Part shown: positions 8,931 through 16,962 of the stretch, in pieces
Position numbering within the stretch: the stretch's first letter is position 1
Layout: every line of letters starts with the position of its first letter
DNA from: Flagellimonas myxillae
GTDB taxonomy: Bacteria; Bacteroidota; Bacteroidia; Flavobacteriales; Flavobacteriaceae
Length of the DNA: 64,000 bases
Direction of reading: 5' to 3'
Assembly (NCBI RefSeq): GCF_023502235.1
Contig: NZ_JAMFLY010000002.1
Coordinates: 744,001-808,000, forward strand
Program-made: the position numbers and the translations under genes
The notes under the pieces: model-generated
The model's database searches: none
Told to the model about the DNA's origin: nothing
What the model saw: the letters and a program-made list of their open reading frames with translations, nothing else

Positions 8931-10130
8931 ATGGAAGTACTATTGGACAAAAAAATATCCCTACTCTATGTGGGAATGGACCAAGGGGTAATGGACCAGT
9001 TCTTGGGTCAGACCCAAAAGGTAGATTTCCACGTGGCAAAAAATGCGGTTTTGGCCATCAAATGGCTGGAGGAAAACGAGCATGTGGATGCCATTTTATG
9101 TGAAAAGCAAATACCTGGTCAAACTGGTATTGAATTCCATAAAACCTTGAGGGAACGATTTGCCAATAATCATGCTATTCCCTTCATTCTAGTGGCGAAG
9201 GAAAGGGATAAAAACGATTTGTCCGAAGCTGTAAAAAGCGGCATCGACGATTTCTATGTCCAGCCCTTGTCCACAGATCGGATATTGGATAGGGTCCAAT
9301 TCCTAAAAGAACTAAAGGCCAATCTCAATAGGGAGAAAATATCACCTCCAAACGGGGAGGACAAAGATTATAAAATTGGCTTTTGGAAACGAAGCTTTGA
9401 TATTGTGGTTGCTGGGACGGCCTTATTGTGCGCCGCTCCCTTTTTACTGCTTTTTATTATCGCCATTCGGTTAGAGTCCAAGGGCAAGGTATACTACATT
9501 TCGAAACGTGTGGGAACCGGCTATAAAATCTTCGACTTCTATAAGCTGCGTTCCATGTATCCGGATGCGGACAAAAGACTCAAGGAGTTTGAACACCTAA
9601 ACCAATACGTGGATAAGGAGGGGAACGATGTGGCCGAAACGGAGGATGAAACCATTCAACCCGAAATTCAGAAAGGTACCATGTTGATCGGGGATGATAC
9701 TGAGGTTGATGAGGTGCAACACAATATCAAAAGAAAGGAAAGCGCAAAAAGCGCCTTTGTCAAATTTGACAACGATCCCAGGATTACCAAGGTGGGGCAC
9801 ATCATTAGAAAGTTGAGTATTGACGAGCTCCCACAATTGATCAATGTCCTAAAAGGGGATATGTCCATCGTGGGCAATCGTCCATTACCGTTGTACGAGG
9901 CCGAAATGCTGACCACAGACGAATGGACTGACCGCTTTAATGGCCCTGCAGGAATCACCGGTCTATGGCAGGTGGAAGCAAGGGGGAGGAGTTCAAAAAT
10001 GTCTCCCGAAGAACGTAAAACCTTGGATATTAAATATGTGAAATACGCAAACAGCAAATATGCTTTTTTGATCGATATGTGGATCGTACTCCGAACATTC
10101 AAAGCGGTATTTCAAAAAGAGAACGTATAA
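8931..10130 (+). CDS. Initiating sugar-1-phosphate transferase fused to a pseudo-receiver domain
   Basis: A 399-residue fusion. Residues 1-130 have the receiver fold, but every phosphorylation residue is changed: the acidic VDD is VGM, the phosphoacceptor Asp is Glu58 (LCEKQIPGQTG), the Thr/Ser is Ala (ILVAKER) and the Lys is Gln (YVQPLS). Residues about 150-399 form a bacterial sugar transferase of the PglC/WcaJ-catalytic type, with KRSFDIV leading into one membrane helix (about 155-180), FDFYKLRSM, and DPRITKVG...SIDELPQLINVLKGD...GNRP. An acidic insert of about 50 residues (about 225-275) interrupts the catalytic domain. Such enzymes transfer a sugar phosphate to undecaprenyl phosphate and start repeat-unit assembly. 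The N-terminal polytopic domain of WcaJ proteins is absent and the receiver takes its place, which suggests direct control of EPS initiation by signalling. Confidence 0.9.
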   Translation: MEVLLDKKISLLYVGMDQGVMDQFLGQTQKVDFHVAKNAVLAIKWLEENEHVDAILCEKQIPGQTGIEFHKTLRERFANNHAIPFILVAKERDKNDLSEAVKSGIDDFYVQPLSTDRILDRVQFLKELKANLNREKISPPNGEDKDYKIGFWKRSFDIVVAGTALLCAAPFLLLFIIAIRLESKGKVYYISKRVGTGYKIFDFYKLRSMYPDADKRLKEFEHLNQYVDKEGNDVAETEDETIQPEIQKGTMLIGDDTEVDEVQHNIKRKESAKSAFVKFDNDPRITKVGHIIRKLSIDELPQLINVLKGDMSIVGNRPLPLYEAEMLTTDEWTDRFNGPAGITGLWQVEARGRSSKMSPEERKTLDIKYVKYANSKYAFLIDMWIVLRTFKAVFQKENV

Positions 10131-10133
10131 AAA

Positions 10134-10874
10134 ATGAAAAAAGGGGCACTTATTTTTTTGTTTTTGACACTATTGTGTAATGTGATGATGGGTCAATCCA
10201 TCAACGATTTTATTGAAAAAAGTCTAGAGGAGAACGATATCGCCAAAAAGCTACCGCCAATAGATACGTTAGTGGCCATGGCCAAGGAGTATTCTCCTTT
10301 TATTAAGGTAACCGTATCCGAACAGCAATACAGGGATGGTGTGGTTTCCGCGGAACAACGGGCTTGGTTGGAGTACGTCAATCTTGAAGCCGGATACAAC
10401 TACGGTATTTTTGATAACCTGAGTAACTCCCAAATATCAGGAGATCCCCAAAGCCAGGCCTTGTTTTCGAGTGAACAAAGTCGATACAATGTTGGGGTGT
10501 CACTCCGCTTGCCTTTGTCGGCCATTATAAACCGAAGGGCCAAGATTATGAGCGCAAAGGGCGAAGCCGAAAAAGCTCGCTTCGAGACCCGAGTGGCCGA
10601 AGTGGAACTGGAACAAAAGGTGGTGGAACTCTATAACAATCTTCTCAAAGCGCATCGACTTTTCTTTATATCCGGGTCTATTGTGGACAATTTTAGGGTG
10701 CAGTCGATTCGCGCCGAAAAAGACTTTGCCAACGGTGTAATCAACATAGCCGAATACACCCGTTTGCAACAAATGATGAACCAAGCGACCATGGGATTTG
10801 AACTCCAGCGGTCGGATTTTATTTCCTCGGTAATGGCATTGGAAAACATTATTGGGGCTGAACTGAATATTTAG
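10134..10874 (+). CDS. Short TolC-family outer-membrane protein
   Basis: A 246-residue protein with a clear signal peptide (residues 1-20, cut near VMMGQS). It has TolC-like features: AKEYSPFIKVTVSEQQYRDG, coiled-coil helices rich in Glu/Lys/Gln, and a RLPLSAIINRRAKI region that marks the membrane strands. Normal TolC proteins have two internally repeated halves and 400-480 residues; this one is about half that and seems to hold only one repeat. It sits directly before the Wzc-like gene with a 2 bp gap, so it may replace or assist a Wza-type export channel for the EPS. The function is inferred from context. Confidence 0.75.
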   Translation: MKKGALIFLFLTLLCNVMMGQSINDFIEKSLEENDIAKKLPPIDTLVAMAKEYSPFIKVTVSEQQYRDGVVSAEQRAWLEYVNLEAGYNYGIFDNLSNSQISGDPQSQALFSSEQSRYNVGVSLRLPLSAIINRRAKIMSAKGEAEKARFETRVAEVELEQKVVELYNNLLKAHRLFFISGSIVDNFRVQSIRAEKDFANGVINIAEYTRLQQMMNQATMGFELQRSDFISSVMALENIIGAELNI

Positions 10875-10876
10875 AA

Positions 10877-13108
10877 ATGAAGTTTAACCTTCTCTTTTTT
10901 GTAAGGCTTTTGGTAAGGCATGTTGGCCTGTTGGTCGCTATGCCCATAATCTTGGCTTCCCTTGTATTTTATATGACCAGGGACGAACCCAAAATTTATA
11001 ATTCCAAGGCAAGGGTATATACTGGAATTGCCACAGGTTCCAATATTGAACTGGAAAACACCAAAATCGATTTTAGGGCCACAAATACGGCTTACGATAA
11101 CTTGTTGAACTTGATCAAGGCCAGGACCACCATAGAAATTGTGGGCCTAAAGTTGTTTGCCCAGCATATGGCATTGGACAGTGCCGATATTAAGATCATC
11201 TCCCATGAGAAGTTTGCCCAATTGATGCAAGATGTCCCAGATGAGGTAAAGCAACTGGTGGTTAAGGGAGACACCCAAAAAACCTATGAAAACTTCGTCG
11301 GTTTAAAGGAATCCAATCACACCAATTACATCTATAAACTCATTAACCTGGATCACCCAGATTATAGTATTGAAAAAATTCTTGGTCGAATCGGGTTGCG
11401 AAGGATTTCGAACAGTGATTTTGTGGATATCGACTTTGAATCCGAGGATCCGGCCATTTGTCAAAATACACTTCTGATTCTCTGCGAAACCTTTGTGCAG
11501 CTCAATGCCGACATCAAGGTGAACCAATCGGATGCCGTGGTAAAGTATTTTCAAGGACAGTTGAACAAATCCACAGATCATCTGCACGAAGCGGAAGATG
11601 AACTCCTTGATTTCAATAGGACCAACAACATTATCAATTACTACGAACAGACCAAGCATATTGCGGCCGAGAAAGAGGAATTTGAAATCAAGTTCTTCGA
11701 AGTCCTGCGAAATTTCCATGCTTCTAAAGCGGTTTTGAGCGTGTTGGAATCCAAATTGGAGACCCACGATCGAAAACGGATTTCCAGTCAGAGCATTATG
11801 GAGATTAGAAAGGAGCTCTCCACCTTAAATTTTGAAGTGTCCATGAAATCCTTGGGATTGAAAAAGGATTCGTTGGAACGTGAGGATGACGCCAAGGATG
11901 TGGCCAAAAAAATGCAGCGCATAAAAGCCTTGGAACAGAAACTGGCGGCCCATATCGACACCCTGTACACAACGGATTACAGTACCAAGAGTGTGGCTTC
12001 CACAAGTGTGTTGGCAGATTGGTTACAAAAGACCATCGAATATGAGGGTTATGGAGCCCAGTTGAAGGTAATGGAGGAAAAACGAAAAGAGTTTGAATCG
12101 CTCTATCAGGAATTTTCCCCTTTGGGCGCTACCATGAAACGGTTGGAACGAAAAATAGATATTGCCGAAAGGGAATATTTAAGTCTTTTGCACAGCTTGG
12201 GCCTTGCCAAACTACGACAGCAAAATGTAGAGCTTAAATCCAACATAAAACTTACTGAAGTTCCCTTTTTCCCTATCAGCCCAAAACCCAGCAAGCGCAT
12301 GTTACTGGTTATAGTGGCGGCCATGGTTGGCTTCGTGCTTGTTGCAGCATCCATTCTGGTGTTGGAATTGTTGGACGGAAATATCAATACCGCAAAACGG
12401 GCAGAGGATAAAATTGATTTAAAGGTTTCCTCCATATTTCCAGTGATTAGTGCCAAAAACAAAAAACTGGATTACAGTTATCTACAGAACAAGGCGGTTA
12501 ATGCAATCTCAAGAAATGTAATCCTGAACCAATTCAAAAAGGAAAAAGAGGATGTGCCGGTGGTCAATATGTTGTTCTCTACCCAAGAAAATGAGGGGAA
12601 AACATTTATCTGCAAGCATTTGATCGAGAAACTCTGCGAATTGGACTATAAAGTATTGCACGTTACCTACGATGAAGAGGATTTAGGCCTTACTGGCGAT
12701 TACTATCATAAGGTGCAATATGAAATTAGCGACAAGCTCTATAGGATTTCCAAGGTGAACGAATTTGATGAAGAACATACCATCGAGGATTTCAATGTTT
12801 TTGATTTTGTGATTCTTGAAATCCCGAGCATCATCAAAAATCCTTTCCCGGTGAAACTGGCCTCGACCATGGATTATACTTTCTTGGTAACACGAGCGAA
12901 CAGGGCGTGGAGCGAAGCAGATAAAAATGCCTTGGAACTTTTCAATGAAGCTACCACAGGTCCGGAACCGACCATTATTCTCAACGGGGTAAAAGTACTG
13001 GAAATGGAGACCGTGGTAGGTGATCTTCCTAAAAAGAGGTCGCTGATACGCAGTTGGATAAAGAAAATCGTCCAGTTTAGATTTTTCACAAAACAAACCG
13101 TTGCCTAA
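10877..13108 (+). CDS. Wzc-like polysaccharide chain-length protein with degenerate kinase domain
   Basis: A 743-residue inner-membrane protein. It has one membrane helix near residues 10-32, a large periplasmic region with long coiled coils (about 215-440), a second helix at about 475-500 preceded by a proline-rich PFFPISPKPSKR, and a C-terminal cytoplasmic P-loop-like domain. This is the layout of Wzz/Wzc co-polymerases. The C-terminal domain keeps only part of Walker A (TQENEGKT), has VLHVTYDEED where Walker A' should be, and has VILEIPS where Walker B should be. It ends in a basic tail with no tyrosine cluster. It is therefore probably not an active tyrosine autokinase, but it may still set chain length together with Wzy. 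It overlaps the flippase gene by one base. Confidence 0.87.
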   Translation: MKFNLLFFVRLLVRHVGLLVAMPIILASLVFYMTRDEPKIYNSKARVYTGIATGSNIELENTKIDFRATNTAYDNLLNLIKARTTIEIVGLKLFAQHMALDSADIKIISHEKFAQLMQDVPDEVKQLVVKGDTQKTYENFVGLKESNHTNYIYKLINLDHPDYSIEKILGRIGLRRISNSDFVDIDFESEDPAICQNTLLILCETFVQLNADIKVNQSDAVVKYFQGQLNKSTDHLHEAEDELLDFNRTNNIINYYEQTKHIAAEKEEFEIKFFEVLRNFHASKAVLSVLESKLETHDRKRISSQSIMEIRKELSTLNFEVSMKSLGLKKDSLEREDDAKDVAKKMQRIKALEQKLAAHIDTLYTTDYSTKSVASTSVLADWLQKTIEYEGYGAQLKVMEEKRKEFESLYQEFSPLGATMKRLERKIDIAEREYLSLLHSLGLAKLRQQNVELKSNIKLTEVPFFPISPKPSKRMLLVIVAAMVGFVLVAASILVLELLDGNINTAKRAEDKIDLKVSSIFPVISAKNKKLDYSYLQNKAVNAISRNVILNQFKKEKEDVPVVNMLFSTQENEGKTFICKHLIEKLCELDYKVLHVTYDEEDLGLTGDYYHKVQYEISDKLYRISKVNEFDEEHTIEDFNVFDFVILEIPSIIKNPFPVKLASTMDYTFLVTRANRAWSEADKNALELFNEATTGPEPTIILNGVKVLEMETVVGDLPKKRSLIRSWIKKIVQFRFFTKQTVA

Positions 13109-14451
13109 TGCTGGGGAAGCTTAAGAACATAAGCAAAGAGAAAAACTTGTCGTCACTCATGGCCAATGTGAGCGTGGCCTTTATGGGCTTGGTGAGTTTT
13201 ATGTTGCTAACCCGACAGCTGAGCAGGGAACTATTTGGAGAATGGGTGCTTTTTATCACCCTGGCCACCTTTATTGACCTGTTGAGGTTTGGCCTTACCA
13301 GAACCTCTGCCGTTCGGCAACTGTCCGGAGCGGATAAAATGGGACAAAAAACCATTTTGGGGGCAAGTTTTAGAATCAATCTGGTCTTGTTGGGCGTACT
13401 AACTTTGGTATGTTGGTCCCTTTTGGCCTTGGTGAATTCCTTTGCGATTGAAATCAACAACGGCTATAGTTTGTTTCTAATTTACTATCCTTTTTTGGCA
13501 CTCTCCAACCTCAGTTGGAACAATGCCATGGCCCTCTTCCAGGCTGAACAGAATTTCAATAGAATGATGGTGGTGCGTATTGCCAATGTGGGCCTTTTTT
13601 GCCTCTTTTTACTATTGAATCAATGGTGGTTGCATTGGGGCCTTATCGAAATTATTTGGCTGAATATTGCCGTAAATGCCGTCTCGGGAATTTGGTGCGT
13701 ACTAAAGCGCTGGGATGGATTGGTGTACCTCAAGTATGCCCAAAGAAAAGTGGAAAAGGAACTCATCAATTTTGGCAAATATTCCATGGGCACCTTGATC
13801 AGTTCAAGCTTGTTGAAGAGCTCTGATACCTTCATTATTGGGATGAGCCCTTTCCTTGGCTCGGCAGGAATTGCCATGTACGCGATTCCCCTCAAATTGA
13901 CTGATTTATTGGGGATTCCCCTTCACAGTTTTTCAATGACAGCCTATCCGCGAATGTCAAAAAAAGCGTTGGAAGGTGACATTCTTGGCACCAAGAAAAT
14001 ATTTTACTCTTACGTTGGTATCATCACCCTTTTATTTTTTCCAGTGGCCTTGGGCAGTTTTGTTTTTGCAGAATACCTGGTGCTTTTTTTGGGAGGAAAT
14101 GAATACAGGGATGCCCTGCCGTTATTGACTTTAATTTTTAGGGTATTTACGGGATACATTATGCTATTGCCGTTAGATCGGTTTACCGGAGTATTGCTGG
14201 ATAGCATCAACAAGCCCAAACTCAATCTGTATAAGGTTTTGGTGATGACTTTGGCCAATATAGTTTTAAACCTGCTTGCGGTATTCGTCTTTCAAAGCTT
14301 GGTGGCGGTCGCTGTGGGTACGGTACTGTTTACATTGATGGGAATTTTCCTTGGATTCTATTACCTGAAGAAAGAGGTGCAGATCCAGGGGCGTCAGATT
14401 TTTTCCGAAAGTGTGGATTTCATTAAGAACCTAAAAACACATTTGGGCTAA
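13108..14451 (+). CDS. Polysaccharide flippase (Wzx/MOP superfamily)
   Basis: A 447-residue polytopic membrane protein with about 12 hydrophobic helices, starting after a short basic N-terminus. The first helix region FMGLVSFMLLTRQLSRELFG, with the following GEWVLF, is typical of the Wzx/RfbX-like branch of the MOP superfamily. Wzx flips the lipid-linked repeat unit across the inner membrane. The gene shares single bases with the genes on both sides (TAATG junctions), so Wzc-like, Wzx and Wzy are tightly coupled. Confidence 0.88.
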   Translation: MLGKLKNISKEKNLSSLMANVSVAFMGLVSFMLLTRQLSRELFGEWVLFITLATFIDLLRFGLTRTSAVRQLSGADKMGQKTILGASFRINLVLLGVLTLVCWSLLALVNSFAIEINNGYSLFLIYYPFLALSNLSWNNAMALFQAEQNFNRMMVVRIANVGLFCLFLLLNQWWLHWGLIEIIWLNIAVNAVSGIWCVLKRWDGLVYLKYAQRKVEKELINFGKYSMGTLISSSLLKSSDTFIIGMSPFLGSAGIAMYAIPLKLTDLLGIPLHSFSMTAYPRMSKKALEGDILGTKKIFYSYVGIITLLFFPVALGSFVFAEYLVLFLGGNEYRDALPLLTLIFRVFTGYIMLLPLDRFTGVLLDSINKPKLNLYKVLVMTLANIVLNLLAVFVFQSLVAVAVGTVLFTLMGIFLGFYYLKKEVQIQGRQIFSESVDFIKNLKTHLG

Positions 14452-15923
14452 TGAATCCATTTGAAACAACAAACGGTTCCGATTACTTGCGAAAACCATT
14501 GCCAATTTTGGTGTTGCTAAGCTTGGTATTTTGTACGGCCCATCTTACAGCAACCCGCGGATTGGTGGCAGGAATTGGAATCATGGTATTCCCCTTTGCC
14601 ATTCTTTATTTGGGAGCACTTTTTGTAAAACCCAGAATAGGCATTATCACGGTTTTAATTTTCAACTTTTTTGTTCTCGGCATAGGGCGATACATTCCCA
14701 TGACCTGGGGTCTGCTTATGGATGGCTTAATGGTATTGATGTACCTAGCGCTATTTTTTAAGGCCTTTCGCATGAAGGTGCCTTGGGAGCGTGCCAATTC
14801 ACAACTGACCCTTTTAGTTACCATTTGGTTTGGCTATGCCATTTTGCAAATTGCCAATCCAGAGGCGGTCAGTGTGGCTGCGTGGTTTTATGCCATGCGG
14901 GGATTGGCCCTGTACCAATGGTTGTTTGTGCCTCTGGTCTTTATATTGTTCAACAAACGAAATGACCTCCATCTGTTTTTTTTGATTTGGGGCGTCCTTT
15001 CCGTGTTGGCCACTATGAAGGGCATGCAGCAACTGATTTTTGGGGTAGATTCCTATGAACAAGCTTGGCTGGACGCAGGGGGGGATGTTACCCATATCCT
15101 GTTTGGGAAGCTGCGTATTTTCTCCTTTTATTCCGATGCAGGCCAATTTGGAGCTTCCCAGGGACATACCGGGGTGGTCTTTGGCGTGTTGGCCTTGTTT
15201 GCAAAGAACAGAAGATTTCAAATCTTTTGTGGCATAGTTGCTATGGCAGGCCTCTTGGGTATGATGATCTCGGGGACCCGTGGAGCCATTGCGGTTCCGG
15301 CCATGGGAGGGGTCATGTTCATTTTGGTCAGAAAACACATTCCCAGTATTGTACTTGGCGTAATTGCGGGCATTGGGATTTTCGTTTTTTTTAAGTACAC
15401 CACCATTGGTAACGACAATGATCAGATACGAAGAATGCGAACAGCATTTGATCCCAATGATGCTTCCCTGGAAATGCGTAGGATCAATCAGGCCAAACTA
15501 AAGGGATATTTGGCAACCCGACCTTTGGGTGGGGGTATCGGCTCCACAGGTAATTGGGGAAAACGCTTTTCCCCCAACACCTTTTTGGCCAATACAGCAA
15601 CGGACAGTTGGTTTGTGGCCGTTTGGGCAGATACCGGTATTGTTGGGCTGTATCTACACCTTTTTATTCTATTCTTTATCCTAGTTACAGGGGCCTATAA
15701 CTGCATGTTCAAAATACGGGACGATTGGTTGAAAGGACAAATCACAGCTTTGGTCTGCGGGATGGCCGGAATTATGTTGGCCTCCTACGGCAATGGTGTA
15801 TTTGGACAATTTCCAACCTGTATTTTAATGTATACAGGGATGGTATTCATCTTCATATCCCCAAAATTGGATAGGCAGATCATGGCCGAAAAAGAGGCCG
15901 ATTTACAATTGCAACCCGCATAA
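14451..15923 (+). CDS. Wzy-type polymerase / O-antigen ligase family protein
   Basis: A 490-residue membrane protein with about 12 predicted helices. It has a large loop between late helices holding RPLGGGIGSTGNWGKRF and the His/Arg-poor stretch seen in the Wzy_C (O-antigen ligase) domain. The segment MISGTRGAIAVPAMGGVMFI is the conserved SGTRGA motif of the family. Directly next to Wzx and Wzc-like genes, polymerisation of repeat units is the likely role rather than ligation to lipid A. It starts at the last base of the flippase stop. Confidence 0.87.
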   Translation: MNPFETTNGSDYLRKPLPILVLLSLVFCTAHLTATRGLVAGIGIMVFPFAILYLGALFVKPRIGIITVLIFNFFVLGIGRYIPMTWGLLMDGLMVLMYLALFFKAFRMKVPWERANSQLTLLVTIWFGYAILQIANPEAVSVAAWFYAMRGLALYQWLFVPLVFILFNKRNDLHLFFLIWGVLSVLATMKGMQQLIFGVDSYEQAWLDAGGDVTHILFGKLRIFSFYSDAGQFGASQGHTGVVFGVLALFAKNRRFQIFCGIVAMAGLLGMMISGTRGAIAVPAMGGVMFILVRKHIPSIVLGVIAGIGIFVFFKYTTIGNDNDQIRRMRTAFDPNDASLEMRRINQAKLKGYLATRPLGGGIGSTGNWGKRFSPNTFLANTATDSWFVAVWADTGIVGLYLHLFILFFILVTGAYNCMFKIRDDWLKGQITALVCGMAGIMLASYGNGVFGQFPTCILMYTGMVFIFISPKLDRQIMAEKEADLQLQPA

Positions 15924-15933
15924 AATTCGAATT

Positions 15934-16830
15934 ATGGAACCACTAGTTTCAATCATAACCATCAATTACAACGAATCGGATGTAACCTTAGATCTTTTGA
16001 AATCCACACGGGATTTGACCTATTCCAATGTTGAGATTATTGTGGTGGACAATGCATCACCAAATGATAATCCCGATATTATAAAGGAGCAATATCCCGA
16101 AGTTACGCTCATTAAAAGTTTGGAAAACCTTGGTTTTGCCGGAGGCAACAACCTTGGAGTAAAACAGGCAAAGGGCGAATACTTATTGTTCATCAATAAC
16201 GACACCATTGTCCCTCCAGATTTTATCCAACCCTTGGTGGAAACTTTGGAAAATGACCATAATATTGGCATGGTGAGCCCCAAAATTAAGTTTCATTGGG
16301 ACCCAACCCTTATCCAATATGCGGGATATACCCCAATGAACCATTGGACCATACGTAATAATAGTATCGGATACCACCAAAAGGATGATGGTACTTATGA
16401 TGTTCCTGGAGAGACCCAATCCATTCATGGGGCCGCCATGATGGTGCCAAGAAGCGTTGTGGAAAAAGTGGGGATGATGACCGAGATTTATTTTCTCTAT
16501 TACGAAGAGCACGATTGGGCCGAGATGGTAAAGCGTGGAGGGTACAAAATCTATTACCAGCCCCAATCCCATATTTTACACAAGGAATCTGTTTCCACCG
16601 GAAAATTCAGTCCTTTGAAAACCTATTACATAGCGCGCAATCGAATCTTGTTTGCCCGAAGGAACTTCAAACCCATTCAGCTTTTTGTGAGCTTATTGTT
16701 CCAAGGCTTGGTATCCATCCCAAAAAATAGCTTGGTCTTCCTAGCCAAACGGGAGTTTGAACATCTAAGGGCCTTTTGGAGGGCCATTAGCTGGAATCTT
16801 ACCCATGGCAGAACAGCTAACAATCTGTAA
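15934..16830 (+). CDS. Family 2 glycosyltransferase (WcaE/rhamnosyltransferase-like)
   Basis: A 298-residue GT-A enzyme. It begins VSIITINYNESDVTLDLLKS, then IIVVDNASPND, GFAGGNNLGVKQAKGEYLLF and the metal-binding INNDT. The acceptor side carries YYEEHDWAEMVKRGGYKIYY, a pattern common in rhamnosyl and related transferases. The family includes dTDP-rhamnose users, and rml genes lie 12 kb downstream, but the donor is not proven. It starts 10 bp after the polymerase gene and closes the first block of the EPS run. Confidence 0.87.
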   Translation: MEPLVSIITINYNESDVTLDLLKSTRDLTYSNVEIIVVDNASPNDNPDIIKEQYPEVTLIKSLENLGFAGGNNLGVKQAKGEYLLFINNDTIVPPDFIQPLVETLENDHNIGMVSPKIKFHWDPTLIQYAGYTPMNHWTIRNNSIGYHQKDDGTYDVPGETQSIHGAAMMVPRSVVEKVGMMTEIYFLYYEEHDWAEMVKRGGYKIYYQPQSHILHKESVSTGKFSPLKTYYIARNRILFARRNFKPIQLFVSLLFQGLVSIPKNSLVFLAKREFEHLRAFWRAISWNLTHGRTANNL

Positions 16831-16924
16831 ACTCGATTATTGCAAAGCGGGCTAAATATATGCCAGCCTTCCATTTACAACACGAAACCTTGCTTACGCA
16901 ACAAATACTTTTCTTTCTTAAAAT

Positions 16925-16943
16925 GTAGGATAATATTTACAAA
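16925..16943 (+). promoter_or_regulatory. Promoter-like element upstream of the LruC gene
   Basis: GTAGGATAATATTTACAAA differs at one base from a 19-base segment upstream of rmlB (28039-28057). It holds AATATTTA, one mismatch worse than the rmlB copy relative to TAnnTTTG. There is no well-placed TTG upstream. It ends 19 bp before the ATG. Confidence 0.4.
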
Positions 16944-16962
16944 TATTAAGTAACCTACAATA

